Shown here in pieces: positions 25,288-35,055 of a DNA stretch of 64,000 nt (positions are counted from its first letter, which is position 1; every line of letters starts with the position of its first letter). The DNA comes from Anaeromicrobium sediminis (GTDB lineage Bacteria; Bacillota; Clostridia; Peptostreptococcales; Thermotaleaceae): the NCBI RefSeq assembly GCF_002270055.1, contig NZ_NIBG01000019.1, forward strand, positions 1,077 to 65,076, written 5' to 3'. Both the position numbers and the translations under genes were made by a program. The notes below the pieces were generated by a model. The model was given only the letters and a program-made list of their open reading frames with translations, searched no databases and was not told where the DNA came from.

Positions 25288-28212
25288 CTAATCTTTTATG
25301 ATCTTCTCTAAAAAGTTATCATTATATATTTTTGCTACTTCCATAACTTCTACTGGTTTACTAAATAAATATCCTTGAACATAATTACATCCACCTAGTT
25401 TTAGACGCTTAAATTGTTCTATATTTTCTATCCCTTCGGCTAATACTTCTAACTTTAAACTATGGGCAAGGGAAATAATATTATCCATAACTGAAATATG
25501 CTCTAGTTCTAAGAATTTATCACATAAGGATTTATCTAGTTTTATTTTATCTACTGGTAAAAAGGTTAAATAGCTAAGAGAAGAATAGCCTGTGCCAAAA
25601 TCATCTAGGGCAATTTTTATTCCTAAGTTTTTTAATTGATTCAGAAATACGATAGTTTCTTCCTTTTTATCTAAAAATATACTTTCTGTAATCTCTATTT
25701 CGATATGCTTAGCTTCTACATTGTTTTCCTTTAATTGATCTTTTAAAAATGCAATATAATTTGAATCATTTAATTGTTTTGCTGAAAAATTAATGGCGAT
25801 TGGTTTTATAGGAACACCTATTTTTTTCCAAGTTCTTATTTGATTGATGGCTTCCTTTGTTACCCAGCGTCCAATTTCAATAATCATGCCATTGTCTTCT
25901 GCTATTGGGATGAAAAGTCCTGGTGAGATCCGTTTATTTTTTATCCTTAAAAGGGCCTCGAAACCTACAATTTTACCTGTATAAGTGCATACTTGAGGCT
26001 GGTATAGGAGATTAAATCCTTCTTCTTTTATAGCATCCCTTAAAATCCTTTCTATTTGAATCTGTTCCTTTAATTTTTCTGTCATTTCTTTGTTAAAGAA
26101 CATATAGTTGTTTTTTCCTGCATACTTTACTTTATACATGGCCATATCCGCATTCATAAGTAATTGACTAATTTTGCTGCTATCCAAAGGATACAGAGTA
26201 ATGCCCATGCTACAGCTTATATAGATTTTATCTCCTTCTATAATTTGTTTATCTTTAAATATATTTATTATCTTTTTCACATAATTTTCAATTTGAATAA
26301 GATTATCTTCTCCTTCTATTAAAAGAAGAAATTCATCTCCTCCAAACCTTGATATAAATATCTTTTCGTCTTTTATATGAATCAGCTCTTGTGCCACCTT
26401 TTTTAGAACTTTATCACCATATACATGACCTAAAGTATCATTAATTTCTTTGAAATTATCCAGGTCTAGTAATATGACAGCGCCTGATTGTCTTTTATTT
26501 ATTGATTCTTCAAGTTTTTCAAAAAAGCTTCTTCGATTTGGTAAGTTTGTTAAAGGGTCATTATAGGCAAGGTGCTCTATATATGCTTCTTGCTCCTTTA
26601 GTTTTGTTATATCTAGTAAAATACCGTTAATAATCTTTAAATTTTTGTTCTCACAATAGACACCCTTACCACGGATTAACATCCATTTGAGATGGCCATT
26701 TTTATCCTTCATCTGTATTTGTGTATATATTTCTTCCTTTTCTCCATTTTTATATTCTGTAAAAGCTTCAATTAACTTTTGTTTAGCTTCTATTGTCAAA
26801 ATTTTATTAAAAACTTTATTAACTTTTTCTTTTTCCCTAAAGGATATTCCTATAATGTTTTTAGATTCTTGAGATAAATAAATGGTTCTATCCTTTAGGT
26901 CAATTTCCCATACAGCACTATTGGTACTTTCAATGGCAATTTCATATTTTTGCTTTAAACTTTCTAATTTACCTGTATAGTTTTGTATTTCATCATATTG
27001 GGCTCTTAGTTCTTCATCGGATGCTGTTAACTGCTGATATGCTGCTACTATTTCTTCATTTGATGCTTCTAATTCTTCTTGATACTCTTTTAATTCGTAA
27101 AAATAGCCATGAATTTTATCGAGCAGATTATTAGTGGAAATGGTTAGGCCCAAAAAAGGATCATTCTCTACTACAGGCATTCTATATGAAATATTATTAT
27201 CCAGATCTATTTGATTAATCTTATAATCTAATTGATTTGCAGGTTTTATAATATTTTTATTTTGAACCCATAAAAATATTATAAACATGATAAGGGATAT
27301 GAAGGATGAAGTTATAAAAATGGTATAAATGGAAGAATAAACTCGTTCCATGGAAAGTCCCATTACAAGAGCACCTACAATTTCTCCATTACTAAATAAG
27401 GGAGCTGATAATTCTAGGACTTTAGTATCCATCTTCTCATAGTACCATTCTTTCATACTTACCTTCCCTTGTAAGGCTTCTTTTACCTCTTGTTCTTCAT
27501 GAGAATCATATACAATACCTATATCTTCTTTATGTGAATCTGCAGTGGCTTTCAGATTTTTATCTACAATAGTTATATAAGTAATATTTTCTTCTTTACC
27601 CAATTCTTCAACCAAAGTTTGATAGCTGAATCTTTCTGTTAATCTTTGTACGTTCTCAGCTAAAATCCCTACCTGAACAAAATTTCCATGTGTATTCTTT
27701 ATAGTTCCATATTTGATAGGAATACCAAACTCTGCATCTGGTCTTATATCCTCCATCAATTCTTTATCTTTACTCAGCATAAAATCATATAGTGGATGGC
27801 CTTTATGGGGAACCCAACCTACATATGCTTCTATTGTTGAATATAAAGTTTCTCCATTTTCATTCATCCAGTGCAATTCATCTACATTCAACTCTTCTAT
27901 TAATTCCATTAAAAATTCATCATCTAAATTTTCTTTGTTTTTTATTACAATTTGTCCTGCTGTTCTAATTTTATCTTCAAACATTTGATCCATTACATCT
28001 AAAGCAGCTCCGTTGCCTTCTATTTGTCTAGTTATTTGCTTTACAAGATTGAGTCCATCTTGTTTCATTTGCTCTAATAATAGATTTTTACTTATATAAA
28101 AGCTTGCAATGCTTACAGTAAAAACAACCAAGAAAACTATAAATACAGGTATATGTATTAATTTGTATTTATTTACTACATTTTTTTTTATTTCGTCTTT
28201 AGGGTTTTCCAT
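25288..28212 (-). CDS. Membrane sensor PAS-GGDEF-EAL c-di-GMP protein
   Basis: 974 residues. A transmembrane segment (~20-40), a large extracytoplasmic sensor region (~45-295, Cache-like) and a second transmembrane segment (~297-320) come first. A linker with a coiled coil (~370-430), a PAS domain (~433-545), GGDEF (~560-710) and EAL (~725-970) follow. Both catalytic signatures look intact: SRFGGDEF and GFEALLR, with DDFGTGYSSL in the EAL domain. The net activity (synthesis or breakdown of c-di-GMP) cannot be predicted. The ATG at 28212 is chosen because AAGGGAGC precedes it at 7 nt; a longer frame from 28248 has no ribosome site. Confidence 0.93.
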   Translation of the reverse strand: MENPKDEIKKNVVNKYKLIHIPVFIVFLVVFTVSIASFYISKNLLLEQMKQDGLNLVKQITRQIEGNGAALDVMDQMFEDKIRTAGQIVIKNKENLDDEFLMELIEELNVDELHWMNENGETLYSTIEAYVGWVPHKGHPLYDFMLSKDKELMEDIRPDAEFGIPIKYGTIKNTHGNFVQVGILAENVQRLTERFSYQTLVEELGKEENITYITIVDKNLKATADSHKEDIGIVYDSHEEQEVKEALQGKVSMKEWYYEKMDTKVLELSAPLFSNGEIVGALVMGLSMERVYSSIYTIFITSSFISLIMFIIFLWVQNKNIIKPANQLDYKINQIDLDNNISYRMPVVENDPFLGLTISTNNLLDKIHGYFYELKEYQEELEASNEEIVAAYQQLTASDEELRAQYDEIQNYTGKLESLKQKYEIAIESTNSAVWEIDLKDRTIYLSQESKNIIGISFREKEKVNKVFNKILTIEAKQKLIEAFTEYKNGEKEEIYTQIQMKDKNGHLKWMLIRGKGVYCENKNLKIINGILLDITKLKEQEAYIEHLAYNDPLTNLPNRRSFFEKLEESINKRQSGAVILLDLDNFKEINDTLGHVYGDKVLKKVAQELIHIKDEKIFISRFGGDEFLLLIEGEDNLIQIENYVKKIINIFKDKQIIEGDKIYISCSMGITLYPLDSSKISQLLMNADMAMYKVKYAGKNNYMFFNKEMTEKLKEQIQIERILRDAIKEEGFNLLYQPQVCTYTGKIVGFEALLRIKNKRISPGLFIPIAEDNGMIIEIGRWVTKEAINQIRTWKKIGVPIKPIAINFSAKQLNDSNYIAFLKDQLKENNVEAKHIEIEITESIFLDKKEETIVFLNQLKNLGIKIALDDFGTGYSSLSYLTFLPVDKIKLDKSLCDKFLELEHISVMDNIISLAHSLKLEVLAEGIENIEQFKRLKLGGCNYVQGYLFSKPVEVMEVAKIYNDNFLEKIIKD

Positions 28213-28539
28213 AAATTTGCTCCCTTCGTCTATCTCTATTCTAAACACTACATGTATATTTTTTTCTAAAAATACTTTAATTCCAATAATATGAGAATCA
28301 AATATTTTCTTTAACTGTGAAAATTCTTATTTTTTGTCATTTTTTGCAAGTGTTATATTAATTATAGCAAGTTCTCATTGTTGCGTAAATCAAAATATAA
28401 AAAGGATATGAGGGAAAATGACAAAATTATGAAAAGAATAAAGAAAAGGCTACAAAGGGCATGTAACACCATTATATATGTCCAATCTGAAAATTAAATT
28501 TATGGGAGATTTTTTCTTCGATGAGGTTAAGAGATTAGA

Positions 28540-28576
28540 GTTAAGAGTTGAGGGATAAAAACTATCAACTCTTAAC
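28540..28576. repeat. Hairpin repeat element C, copy 1
   Basis: GTTAAGAGTTGA (28540-28551) pairs perfectly with TCAACTCTTAAC (28565-28576), with related GGTTAAGAG just upstream (28525-28533). Related hairpins lie at 44577-44628 and 55688-55760. The rest of 28213-28618 is AT-rich and shows no gene. Confidence 0.6.
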
Positions 28577-28618
28577 CGTTAGAATGAATCATATAAGTTA
28601 AATTTTAAAGTAGGATTT

Positions 28619-29983
28619 CTATATAGTGGATCTATCATATAAGGAAACATAAGAACTATTTTCTTTTACACTCATATAAGCAGGTCGCATGATTTTTTGG
28701 TCGCTTACTATTTGTTCTATTCTATGGGCACACCATCCAGCTATTCTAGCACAGGCAAATAGGGGAGTATATAAGTCTGCTGGAATATTTAACATTTCAT
28801 AAATAAATCCAGAATAAAGATCCACATTAGCACAAATCTCAAAGTCATGGCCTTTTAGTTCTTTAAACAATTCTTTAGATAAAGATTCTATGGAAGAGTA
28901 CAAGTTATATTCTTCCATTTTATTTTTTTCTAGGGCTAACTTATGAGCTTTTTTCTTTAATAATTTGGCTCTAGGGTCTGAAATTGTGTATACGGCATGG
29001 CCCATTCCGTAAATTAGGCCTTCCTTATTAAAGACTTCTCCTTTTAATATCTTTAGAAGATAATCCTTTAATTGCCCCCTATCCTTTAGATTAGGTACAT
29101 TTTCCTTTATATTTTCAATCATGCGAAGAACTTTTAAATTGGCACCTCCATGCTTGGGTCCCTTTAGGGATCCTATGGCAGCAGCCATTGTAGAATAAGT
29201 ATCTGTACCGCTTGAGGATACCACATGGGTTGCAAAAGTAGAATTATTACCACCACCATGTTCTGCATGAATTACTAGACATAAATCTAAGGCTTCAGCC
29301 TCTGTTTTAGTATATTTATTGTCTGAACGTATCATGTGTAGTATATTTTGTGCAGTACCAATCCTAGATTTTGGAGAATGAATAAATAGGCTATCCTTAT
29401 TAAAATAATGGGCTTTAGCCTGGTAACCATAGGATATTATGGTAGGGAATCTAGCCATTAATTGTATACTTTGACGTAATACATTATCAATAGTAATACT
29501 ATCTGGATTGTAATCATGGGAGTATAATACTAAAACACTCCTTTGTAATTTATTCATTATATCCTTACTGGGAATTTTTAAAATCATATTTTCTGTAAAA
29601 CCATCTGGTAAATATCTACATTGGTCTAGTAGTTCATTAAATTCTTCTAGTTCCCTTTTGTTAGGAAGTCTACCAAAGAGTAATAAAAAGGCTGTTTCTT
29701 CGTAACCACCACGATTTTCTACCTGAAAACCTTCTACTATCTTTTCTATATCTATACCCCTATAATAGAGTTTTCCTTCCTTAGGAATTTTTTTTCCTTT
29801 ATTCATACTATATCCTTGAACAGAGCCAATATCTGTAAGACCAACAAGTACTCCTGTTCCATTGGAGTTTCTAAGGCCTTGTTTTACGGCATATTTATCG
29901 TAATATTTTTGAGGTATATGATTATTTTTTAGAGCTAGTTTAGAAAACTCCTTTATAGCCTCATTTTCATTCAATAAAACCAA
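28619..29983 (-). CDS. gltA: Citrate synthase
   Basis: 454 residues, a long form typical of some anaerobes. Active-site regions are HAEHGGGNNSTF (His and Asn near the citrate site), GSLKGPKHGGAN and GMGHAVYTISDPRA (His), with the catalytic Asp expected in NVDLYSGF. It condenses acetyl-CoA and oxaloacetate. It starts with TTG at 29983 behind GGGGAGGTGG. Last gene of the acn-icd-cit operon on the minus strand, 25 nt after the dehydrogenase. Confidence 0.95.
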   Translation of the reverse strand: MVLLNENEAIKEFSKLALKNNHIPQKYYDKYAVKQGLRNSNGTGVLVGLTDIGSVQGYSMNKGKKIPKEGKLYYRGIDIEKIVEGFQVENRGGYEETAFLLLFGRLPNKRELEEFNELLDQCRYLPDGFTENMILKIPSKDIMNKLQRSVLVLYSHDYNPDSITIDNVLRQSIQLMARFPTIISYGYQAKAHYFNKDSLFIHSPKSRIGTAQNILHMIRSDNKYTKTEAEALDLCLVIHAEHGGGNNSTFATHVVSSSGTDTYSTMAAAIGSLKGPKHGGANLKVLRMIENIKENVPNLKDRGQLKDYLLKILKGEVFNKEGLIYGMGHAVYTISDPRAKLLKKKAHKLALEKNKMEEYNLYSSIESLSKELFKELKGHDFEICANVDLYSGFIYEMLNIPADLYTPLFACARIAGWCAHRIEQIVSDQKIMRPAYMSVKENSSYVSLYDRSTI

Positions 29984-30008
29984 TTGAATCCACCTCCCCT
30001 AGAATAGA

Positions 30009-31007
30009 TTATTTAATAAGATCAATAATTGCATTAGTGTATTCCTTTGTAGTGGCTGTACCACCTAAATCGGCAGTAATCCATTGTCCATTTCCAATAA
30101 CTGTGTTGACGGCATTTACAATAGACTTAGCTTTTTCCTTTTCACCTAAATAATCTAGCATCATACTTCCCGAAAGAATTAAAGCCGTAGGGTTTGCAAT
30201 ATTTTTGCCAGCAATGTCAGGGGCACTACCATGAACTGCTTCAAATATGGCCATATGATCACCCATATTGGCTCCAGGAACTACTCCCAGCCCTCCCACT
30301 AGACCAGCACAAAGATCTGACAAAATATCTCCATAGAGATTCATAGTAACTATAACTTCAAATCTAGAAGGATTTATGACTAATTGCATACACATATTAT
30401 CAACTATTACTTCTTCTAGTTTGATATTAGGATATTCTTTACTGATTTCGCGGGCCGTATTTAAAAATAGACCATCAGATAATTTCAAAATATTAGCCTT
30501 ATGAACTACAGTGACTTTTTCTTTATTATGGTCAGAGGCATATTTAAAGGCAGAATGGATAATGCGTGTTGAAGCTTTCTTAGTAATGATTTTTATACTC
30601 TTATATTGTTCATCATTAATTTTTTCTTCAATTCCTGCATATAAGCCCTCTGTATTTTCCCTAAATATGACTAGATCCACATTTTTATAAGGGCTGTGGA
30701 TACCGCTAATATATTTAACTGGCCTTATATTGGCATAAAGATCATATTTTTTTCTAAGCATTACATTAATACTTCTAAAACCGCTTCCTATGGGAGTTGT
30801 AATGGGGCCCTTTAAAGCCACCTTATTTTTAGACAGGCTCTCATAAAGGTCATTTGGAACTAATACTCCTGTATTTTCATATACGTTTAAACCTGCATTT
30901 ACCATGTGCCATTTTATATTTATACCTGTAGCTTCAATTACTTGGCGAGTAGACTCTGTTATTTCAGGACCTATGCCATCTCCAGGAATTAGTGTGACTT
31001 CATACAT
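30009..31007 (-). CDS. icd: Isocitrate dehydrogenase, NAD-type (isocitrate/isopropylmalate dehydrogenase family)
   Basis: 332 residues of the beta-decarboxylating dehydrogenase family. GDGIGPEI is at the N terminus, FRENTEGLYAG is the isocitrate-type substrate motif, and HGSAPDIAGKNIANPTA is the cofactor region. Position between aconitase and citrate synthase makes isocitrate rather than isopropylmalate the likely substrate. The short length and lack of NADP-phosphate-binding features favour NAD, but cofactor use is an inference. ATG behind AAAGGAGG. Confidence 0.92.
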   Translation of the reverse strand: MYEVTLIPGDGIGPEITESTRQVIEATGINIKWHMVNAGLNVYENTGVLVPNDLYESLSKNKVALKGPITTPIGSGFRSINVMLRKKYDLYANIRPVKYISGIHSPYKNVDLVIFRENTEGLYAGIEEKINDEQYKSIKIITKKASTRIIHSAFKYASDHNKEKVTVVHKANILKLSDGLFLNTAREISKEYPNIKLEEVIVDNMCMQLVINPSRFEVIVTMNLYGDILSDLCAGLVGGLGVVPGANMGDHMAIFEAVHGSAPDIAGKNIANPTALILSGSMMLDYLGEKEKAKSIVNAVNTVIGNGQWITADLGGTATTKEYTNAIIDLIK

Positions 31008-31020
31008 AAAATTACCTCCT

Positions 31021-32949
31021 TTACTTTAAATTGCCTTTAGCGTAATTCATATATCCTCCTGCTTTTATAATTTCCACATCTCTCTTTGAGCCATTAAATA
31101 TTAATGGAATTTCCTTACTCTTAGTTTCATTTATAATTAAAATTTCAGAACTATTTTCAAGTTGATAGATTATATTATCTATAATTAAATTATCAGTAAA
31201 ACTGAAATCATCATATGAAAGAGGACTTTTGAATTCTAATGGAATTATACCTGCATTAATTAAATTTGCCTTATGGATTCTTGCAAAGGACTTGGCAATA
31301 ACAGCCTTTACTCCTAAATATAAAGGGACTAAAGCCGCATGCTCACGACTAGAACCCTGCCCATAGTTATGACCTCCTATTATAATCCCACCACCATATT
31401 TAACACATATGTCCTTAAAATTATCACAGATTGTGCCAAAGGCATAATTGGATAACTTTGGGATATTTGAACGAAATGGAAGTAGCTTTCCATTAGAAGG
31501 CATTATATCATCTGTAGTAATGTTGTCTCCTGTTTTCAATAGGACCTTCCCTTCTAATTTGTCACATAAGGCCTTATTTATAGGGAACGGTTTAATATTA
31601 GGACCCATAATAACTTTAGCTTCACCCTCATTATGATTAGGAAAAATAAAATAGTTATTGTGTACTTGAAACTTCTCAGGTAAATCTATTATAGGAGAAT
31701 TACCTAAAGTTGATGGATCAACTAAGAAGCCAGCTAGGGCACTGGCTGCAGCAGTCTCAGGACTTACTAAGTATACTTGGGAATTAGATGTACCACATCG
31801 TCCCTTAAAGTTTCTGTTAAAAGTTCTTAAGGATATGGCACCCGTTTTAGGCGCCTGGCCCATGCCTATACAGGGACCACAGGTAGCCTCAAGTACTCTA
31901 GCACCTGCTCCTATTAAATCACCTAATGCACCGTTATCTGATAACATTTTTAATATATTACTTGAGCCAGGAGAGATGACTAAACTCACATTTGGATGTA
32001 CCTTTTTACCTTTTAAAATTTTAGCCACTTTCATTAAATCCGTATAGGAAGAGTTAGTACAACTACCTATGGCCACTTGATCTATTTTGATTTTTTCCAT
32101 ATTACATATTCTATCTACATTATCTGGACTATGGGGCTTTGCCACCATTGGTGTAATAAGACTTAAATCTATAATAATTTTTTTATCATAAAAGGCATCT
32201 TCATCAGCTTCCATTAAAATAAAGTCTTCACTACGATTTTGACGAATTAAAAAATCCTTTGTAATTTCGTCACTAGGGAATATTGAAGTAGTTGCACCTA
32301 ATTCGGCTCCCATATTAGTAATAGTAGCCCTATCTGTTAGGGAAAGTTCTTTTATCCCATCTCCAGAGTATTCAATTATATATCCTACTCCACCTTTTAC
32401 AGATAATTCTTTTAGTATATATAAAATAACATCTTTAGCAGATACCCATTTATTTAAGGAACCCTTAAGTTCTATATTTAAAACCTTTGGAACCTTTAGA
32501 TAGTAGTATCCTTTAGCCATTCCAATTGCCACATCTAATCCTCCAGCGCCTATACTAATCATTCCAAGAGCACCACAAGTTGGAGTATGACTATCTGAAC
32601 CAATAAGAATAGCACCAGGTTTACCAAATCGTTCTAAATGTAGTTGATGACAAATACCATTTCCTGCCTTAGAAAATATTATTCCATATTTGGAAGCTAC
32701 ACTTTTTATAAACTCATGGTCATCAGCATTTTCAAAACCTGATTGTAGAGTGTTGTGGTCAATATATGCTACAGATAAATCTGTTTCAATTTTATTTACT
32801 TCCATGGCTTCTAATTGAAGGTAAACCATAGTCCCTGTAGAGTCTTGGGTTAAGGTTTGGTTTACTTTTACTGAAATTTCTTCTCCACCTTGAAGAATAC
32901 CATTTATTAAATTTTTTTCTAATATTTTATATGTGAGTGATTTTTCCAT
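31021..32949 (-). CDS. Aconitate hydratase, mitochondrial-type
   Basis: 642 residues. The three [4Fe-4S] cysteines are in IGSCTNSSYTD and ATCGPCIGMGQ. GRCGTSNSQVYLVSPETA and the C-terminal swivel domain (GGHNYGQGSSREHAAL) complete the family picture. It isomerises citrate to isocitrate. The short length compares with mitochondrial-type or anaerobe aconitases rather than the ~900-residue AcnA. First gene of the operon, with 13 nt to the dehydrogenase. With its neighbours it supplies 2-oxoglutarate for glutamate. It starts with ATG behind AAAAGGAGG. Confidence 0.95.
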   Translation of the reverse strand: MEKSLTYKILEKNLINGILQGGEEISVKVNQTLTQDSTGTMVYLQLEAMEVNKIETDLSVAYIDHNTLQSGFENADDHEFIKSVASKYGIIFSKAGNGICHQLHLERFGKPGAILIGSDSHTPTCGALGMISIGAGGLDVAIGMAKGYYYLKVPKVLNIELKGSLNKWVSAKDVILYILKELSVKGGVGYIIEYSGDGIKELSLTDRATITNMGAELGATTSIFPSDEITKDFLIRQNRSEDFILMEADEDAFYDKKIIIDLSLITPMVAKPHSPDNVDRICNMEKIKIDQVAIGSCTNSSYTDLMKVAKILKGKKVHPNVSLVISPGSSNILKMLSDNGALGDLIGAGARVLEATCGPCIGMGQAPKTGAISLRTFNRNFKGRCGTSNSQVYLVSPETAAASALAGFLVDPSTLGNSPIIDLPEKFQVHNNYFIFPNHNEGEAKVIMGPNIKPFPINKALCDKLEGKVLLKTGDNITTDDIMPSNGKLLPFRSNIPKLSNYAFGTICDNFKDICVKYGGGIIIGGHNYGQGSSREHAALVPLYLGVKAVIAKSFARIHKANLINAGIIPLEFKSPLSYDDFSFTDNLIIDNIIYQLENSSEILIINETKSKEIPLIFNGSKRDVEIIKAGGYMNYAKGNLK

Positions 32950-32967
32950 GTGTATTTATGCCTCCTT

Positions 32968-33031
32968 TTGCATATAGTTGCATATTTGTATTATTGTATG
33001 CAATTATACCAAAATGTTTTTTCTAAATCAA
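32968..33031 (-). promoter_or_regulatory. Promoter of the aconitase operon with repeated TTGCATA sites
   Basis: On the minus strand TTGATT (33031-33026), a 17-nt spacer and TATAAT (33008-33003) form a good promoter. Overlapping and just after the -10 box is TTGCATACAA (33003-32994). Two TTGCATA copies on the plus strand lie at 32968-32974 and 32978-32984, one helical turn apart. This looks like an operator array covering the start site and leader. The regulator is unknown. The remaining bases up to 33262 show nothing I can name apart from -10-like TATAAT boxes for the plus-strand gene. Confidence 0.65.
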
Positions 33032-33262
33032 CAGAAAAATTAAAAAGTTGATAATTGGAAATATTATCCATAAAAATGTAAGGTTTTCACTTTGAATAAA
33101 TATTTCGATTTAGTTACATATTGGTTACATGAAAAATTAGAACATGTTAATATGTTATAATGTGTATGGAATAATATGTAAAATAAGTGCGTAATGATGA
33201 AAAGTTATGATATAATACAAAGTGTAAAAAGTAACAAAAAGGGAGAAAGGATGTAATGGATC

Positions 33263-33829
33263 ATGGAGAGTGTGAATAATGGAAAAGCCATAGTATCTGA
33301 ACTGGGAAGTGAGTTACATATAGAAATACCATCAGTTAAGAACTGGTTTTTGACAATCTTTTATATGGTATGGCTTGGGGGATGGGCCTTTGGTGAAATA
33401 ACTGTATTGAAGATGTTATTCAGTGGAGGCGAAAGTGTAGGTACATTTCTTCTAGTATGGTTAACTGGATGGACTATGGGTGGATTTTTTGCCATATTTG
33501 TTGTCCTATGGAGCATATTTGGAAAAGAGGAAATATATTTAGATAGAAGTTATATATCCATAAAAAGAGGAATATTTGGTATTGGATCTATGAAAGAATA
33601 TGATAAAAATTCAATTGAAAACTTAAGGGTATCCGTAATATATGATGGGAATTTATTTAGTGGAAGAAAAAAAAGTATAAAGGCTATTACGGGTATAGGA
33701 AATGGTTCCATATGCTTTGATTATGGAATGAAGACCATAAGAGTAGGTGCTTCTATTGAGGAACCAGAAGCAAAGTACTTAGTAAATAAGCTTATGGAAT
33801 ATGAAGTAGGTAAAAAGGAAACTATTTAA
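33263..33829 (+). CDS. Small membrane protein with C-terminal PH-like domain, unknown function
   Basis: 188 residues. Two hydrophobic segments lie at about 28-55 and 62-90, each rich in Trp and Gly (GGWAFGE, LTGWTMGGFF). A soluble C-terminal region of ~95 residues reads like the short bacterial PH-type domains that follow paired membrane helices (EEIYLDRSYISIKRGIFG, then FDYGMKTIRVG). I know no function. It precedes the rtcB2-prfH pair with a 140-bp gap. ATG is at 33263 behind GGGAGAAAGG. Confidence 0.65.
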   Translation: MESVNNGKAIVSELGSELHIEIPSVKNWFLTIFYMVWLGGWAFGEITVLKMLFSGGESVGTFLLVWLTGWTMGGFFAIFVVLWSIFGKEEIYLDRSYISIKRGIFGIGSMKEYDKNSIENLRVSVIYDGNLFSGRKKSIKAITGIGNGSICFDYGMKTIRVGASIEEPEAKYLVNKLMEYEVGKKETI

Positions 33830-33867
33830 TTATAGATAAATTATATTATTGAAAGGACGTGATTGTT

Positions 33868-33906
33868 ATGTTAAGAAGAATAATATTAAAAGGTGAGAGA
33901 TTATAA
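33868..33906 (+). CDS. Possible 12-codon leader peptide before rtcB
   Basis: A 12-codon frame (MLRRIILKGERL) with ATG at 33868 and a fair ribosome site (GAAAGGACG). It ends 62 nt before rtcB. Its last codons form one arm of the hairpin at 33893-33933. It may be a translated attenuator or chance; nothing else supports expression. Confidence 0.3.
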   Translation: MLRRIILKGERL

Positions 33907-33933
33907 TAATAGGTCAATGATGTATTCTCTCAC
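33893..33933 (+). promoter_or_regulatory. Hairpin overlapping the leader peptide, before rtcB
   Basis: GTGAGAG (33893-33899) pairs with CTCTCAC (33927-33933) around a 27-nt loop. It overlaps the end of the short frame at 33868 and lies just upstream of the rtcB ribosome site. Confidence 0.35.
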
Positions 33934-33968
33934 AGTAAAAGATGTGATAATGACCAAAGGGAGAGAAT

Positions 33969-35051
33969 ATGAGCAACATAAAAATTGTACAGTCTAATAA
34001 ATCTTGGATTGAAAGTAATGCTATTGAAAGTTTAAGAAAGATGGCTAACCTCAAAGGTATTATAAAAACAGTAGGACTTCCAGATCTGCATTTGGGAAAA
34101 ACTCCTGTGGGAGCCAGTTATTTAACTAGGGATATAATATATCCACACATAATAGGAAATGACATAGGTTGTGGTATAAGCCTTTTTTCAACGGGAATAA
34201 AAAGAAGAAAGGTTAAGACTGATAGATTATTAAAGAAATTAGAAAAAACAGAAGAAGTAAATGTAGAAGAATTAAAAAATATAGATTTACCCTTTAAAGA
34301 AAAATTAGGAACTATAGGGAGCGGAAATCATTTTGGAGAGTTGACAGTAATAGATAATATATATGATGAAAGCTCATTAGGAGAAAATCATATAGATAAA
34401 AATAAGGTATTTTTGTTAATCCATAGTGGTTCTAGATCTTATGGAGAGCATATTTTAAGGCATTTCATAGAGAATCATTCCTGTGAAAAGGGAATAGAAG
34501 TAAATTCTCCCATATTTAAAGAATATATGGATGAACATAATAGGGCCATGGAATTTGCGACTGCTAATCGTGAGCTAATAGCCTATAAAATGAATAGAGC
34601 ATTAGGTAGTAAAGAAAATAAAAAACTATTAGATAGTGTCCATAACAGTATAAGTTCTAAAGAAATAGATGGACAGATACACTATATTCACAGAAAGGGT
34701 GCAGCACCATCAGATGTGGGATTAGTAGTAGTGGCTGGAACTCGTGGATCTAGTTCTTATATTGTAAGGCCAAGGCCAAATTTGATAGATTTTAATTATT
34801 CTATAAGTCATGGAGCTGGCAGAAAGTGGTCAAGATCTGGTTGTAAGGAAAGACTTGAAAATATATATTCCAAAAAGGATGTAAGAGAAAATAGATTAAG
34901 TTCTAATTTAATATATAGGGATTTAAATTCCGTATACGAGGAAGCACCAGAGGCTTATAAGAATATAGAAAGGGTAATTAAAGATATGGTAGAGGCTAAT
35001 ATGATAGATATAGTAGCAACTTTAAAACCTTTAATTACTTATAAGGTATAG
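33969..35051 (+). CDS. rtcB: RNA-splicing ligase RtcB, RtcB2 subgroup
   Basis: 360 residues. The metal and guanylylation residues of RtcB are all visible: D and C in GNDIGCGIS, His in GSGNHFGE, His in [11 protein letters not shown], His in [13 protein letters not shown], and the nucleotidyl-accepting His in [10 protein letters not shown]. RtcB joins 2',3'-cyclic phosphate to 5'-OH RNA ends using GTP and Mn2+. The short length and the prfH gene 4 nt downstream place it in the RtcB2 type, which is reported to reseal 16S rRNA cut at the decoding centre. GGGAGAG precedes the ATG. Confidence 0.93.
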   Translation: MSNIKIVQSNKSWIESNAIESLRKMANLKGIIKTVGLPDLHLGKTPVGASYLTRDIIYPHIIGNDIGCGISLFSTGIKRRKVKTDRLLKKLEKTEEVNVEELKNIDLPFKEKLGTIGSGNHFGELTVIDNIYDESSLGENHIDKNKVFLLIHSGSRSYGEHILRHFIENHSCEKGIEVNSPIFKEYMDEHNRAMEFATANRELIAYKMNRALGSKENKKLLDSVHNSISSKEIDGQIHYIHRKGAAPSDVGLVVVAGTRGSSSYIVRPRPNLIDFNYSISHGAGRKWSRSGCKERLENIYSKKDVRENRLSSNLIYRDLNSVYEEAPEAYKNIERVIKDMVEANMIDIVATLKPLITYKV

Positions 35052-35055
35052 GTTC

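Noticed and set aside
28540-28576. Hairpin repeats as a CRISPR array
   Set aside because: Single hairpins without regularly spaced direct repeats or spacers, and no cas genes.
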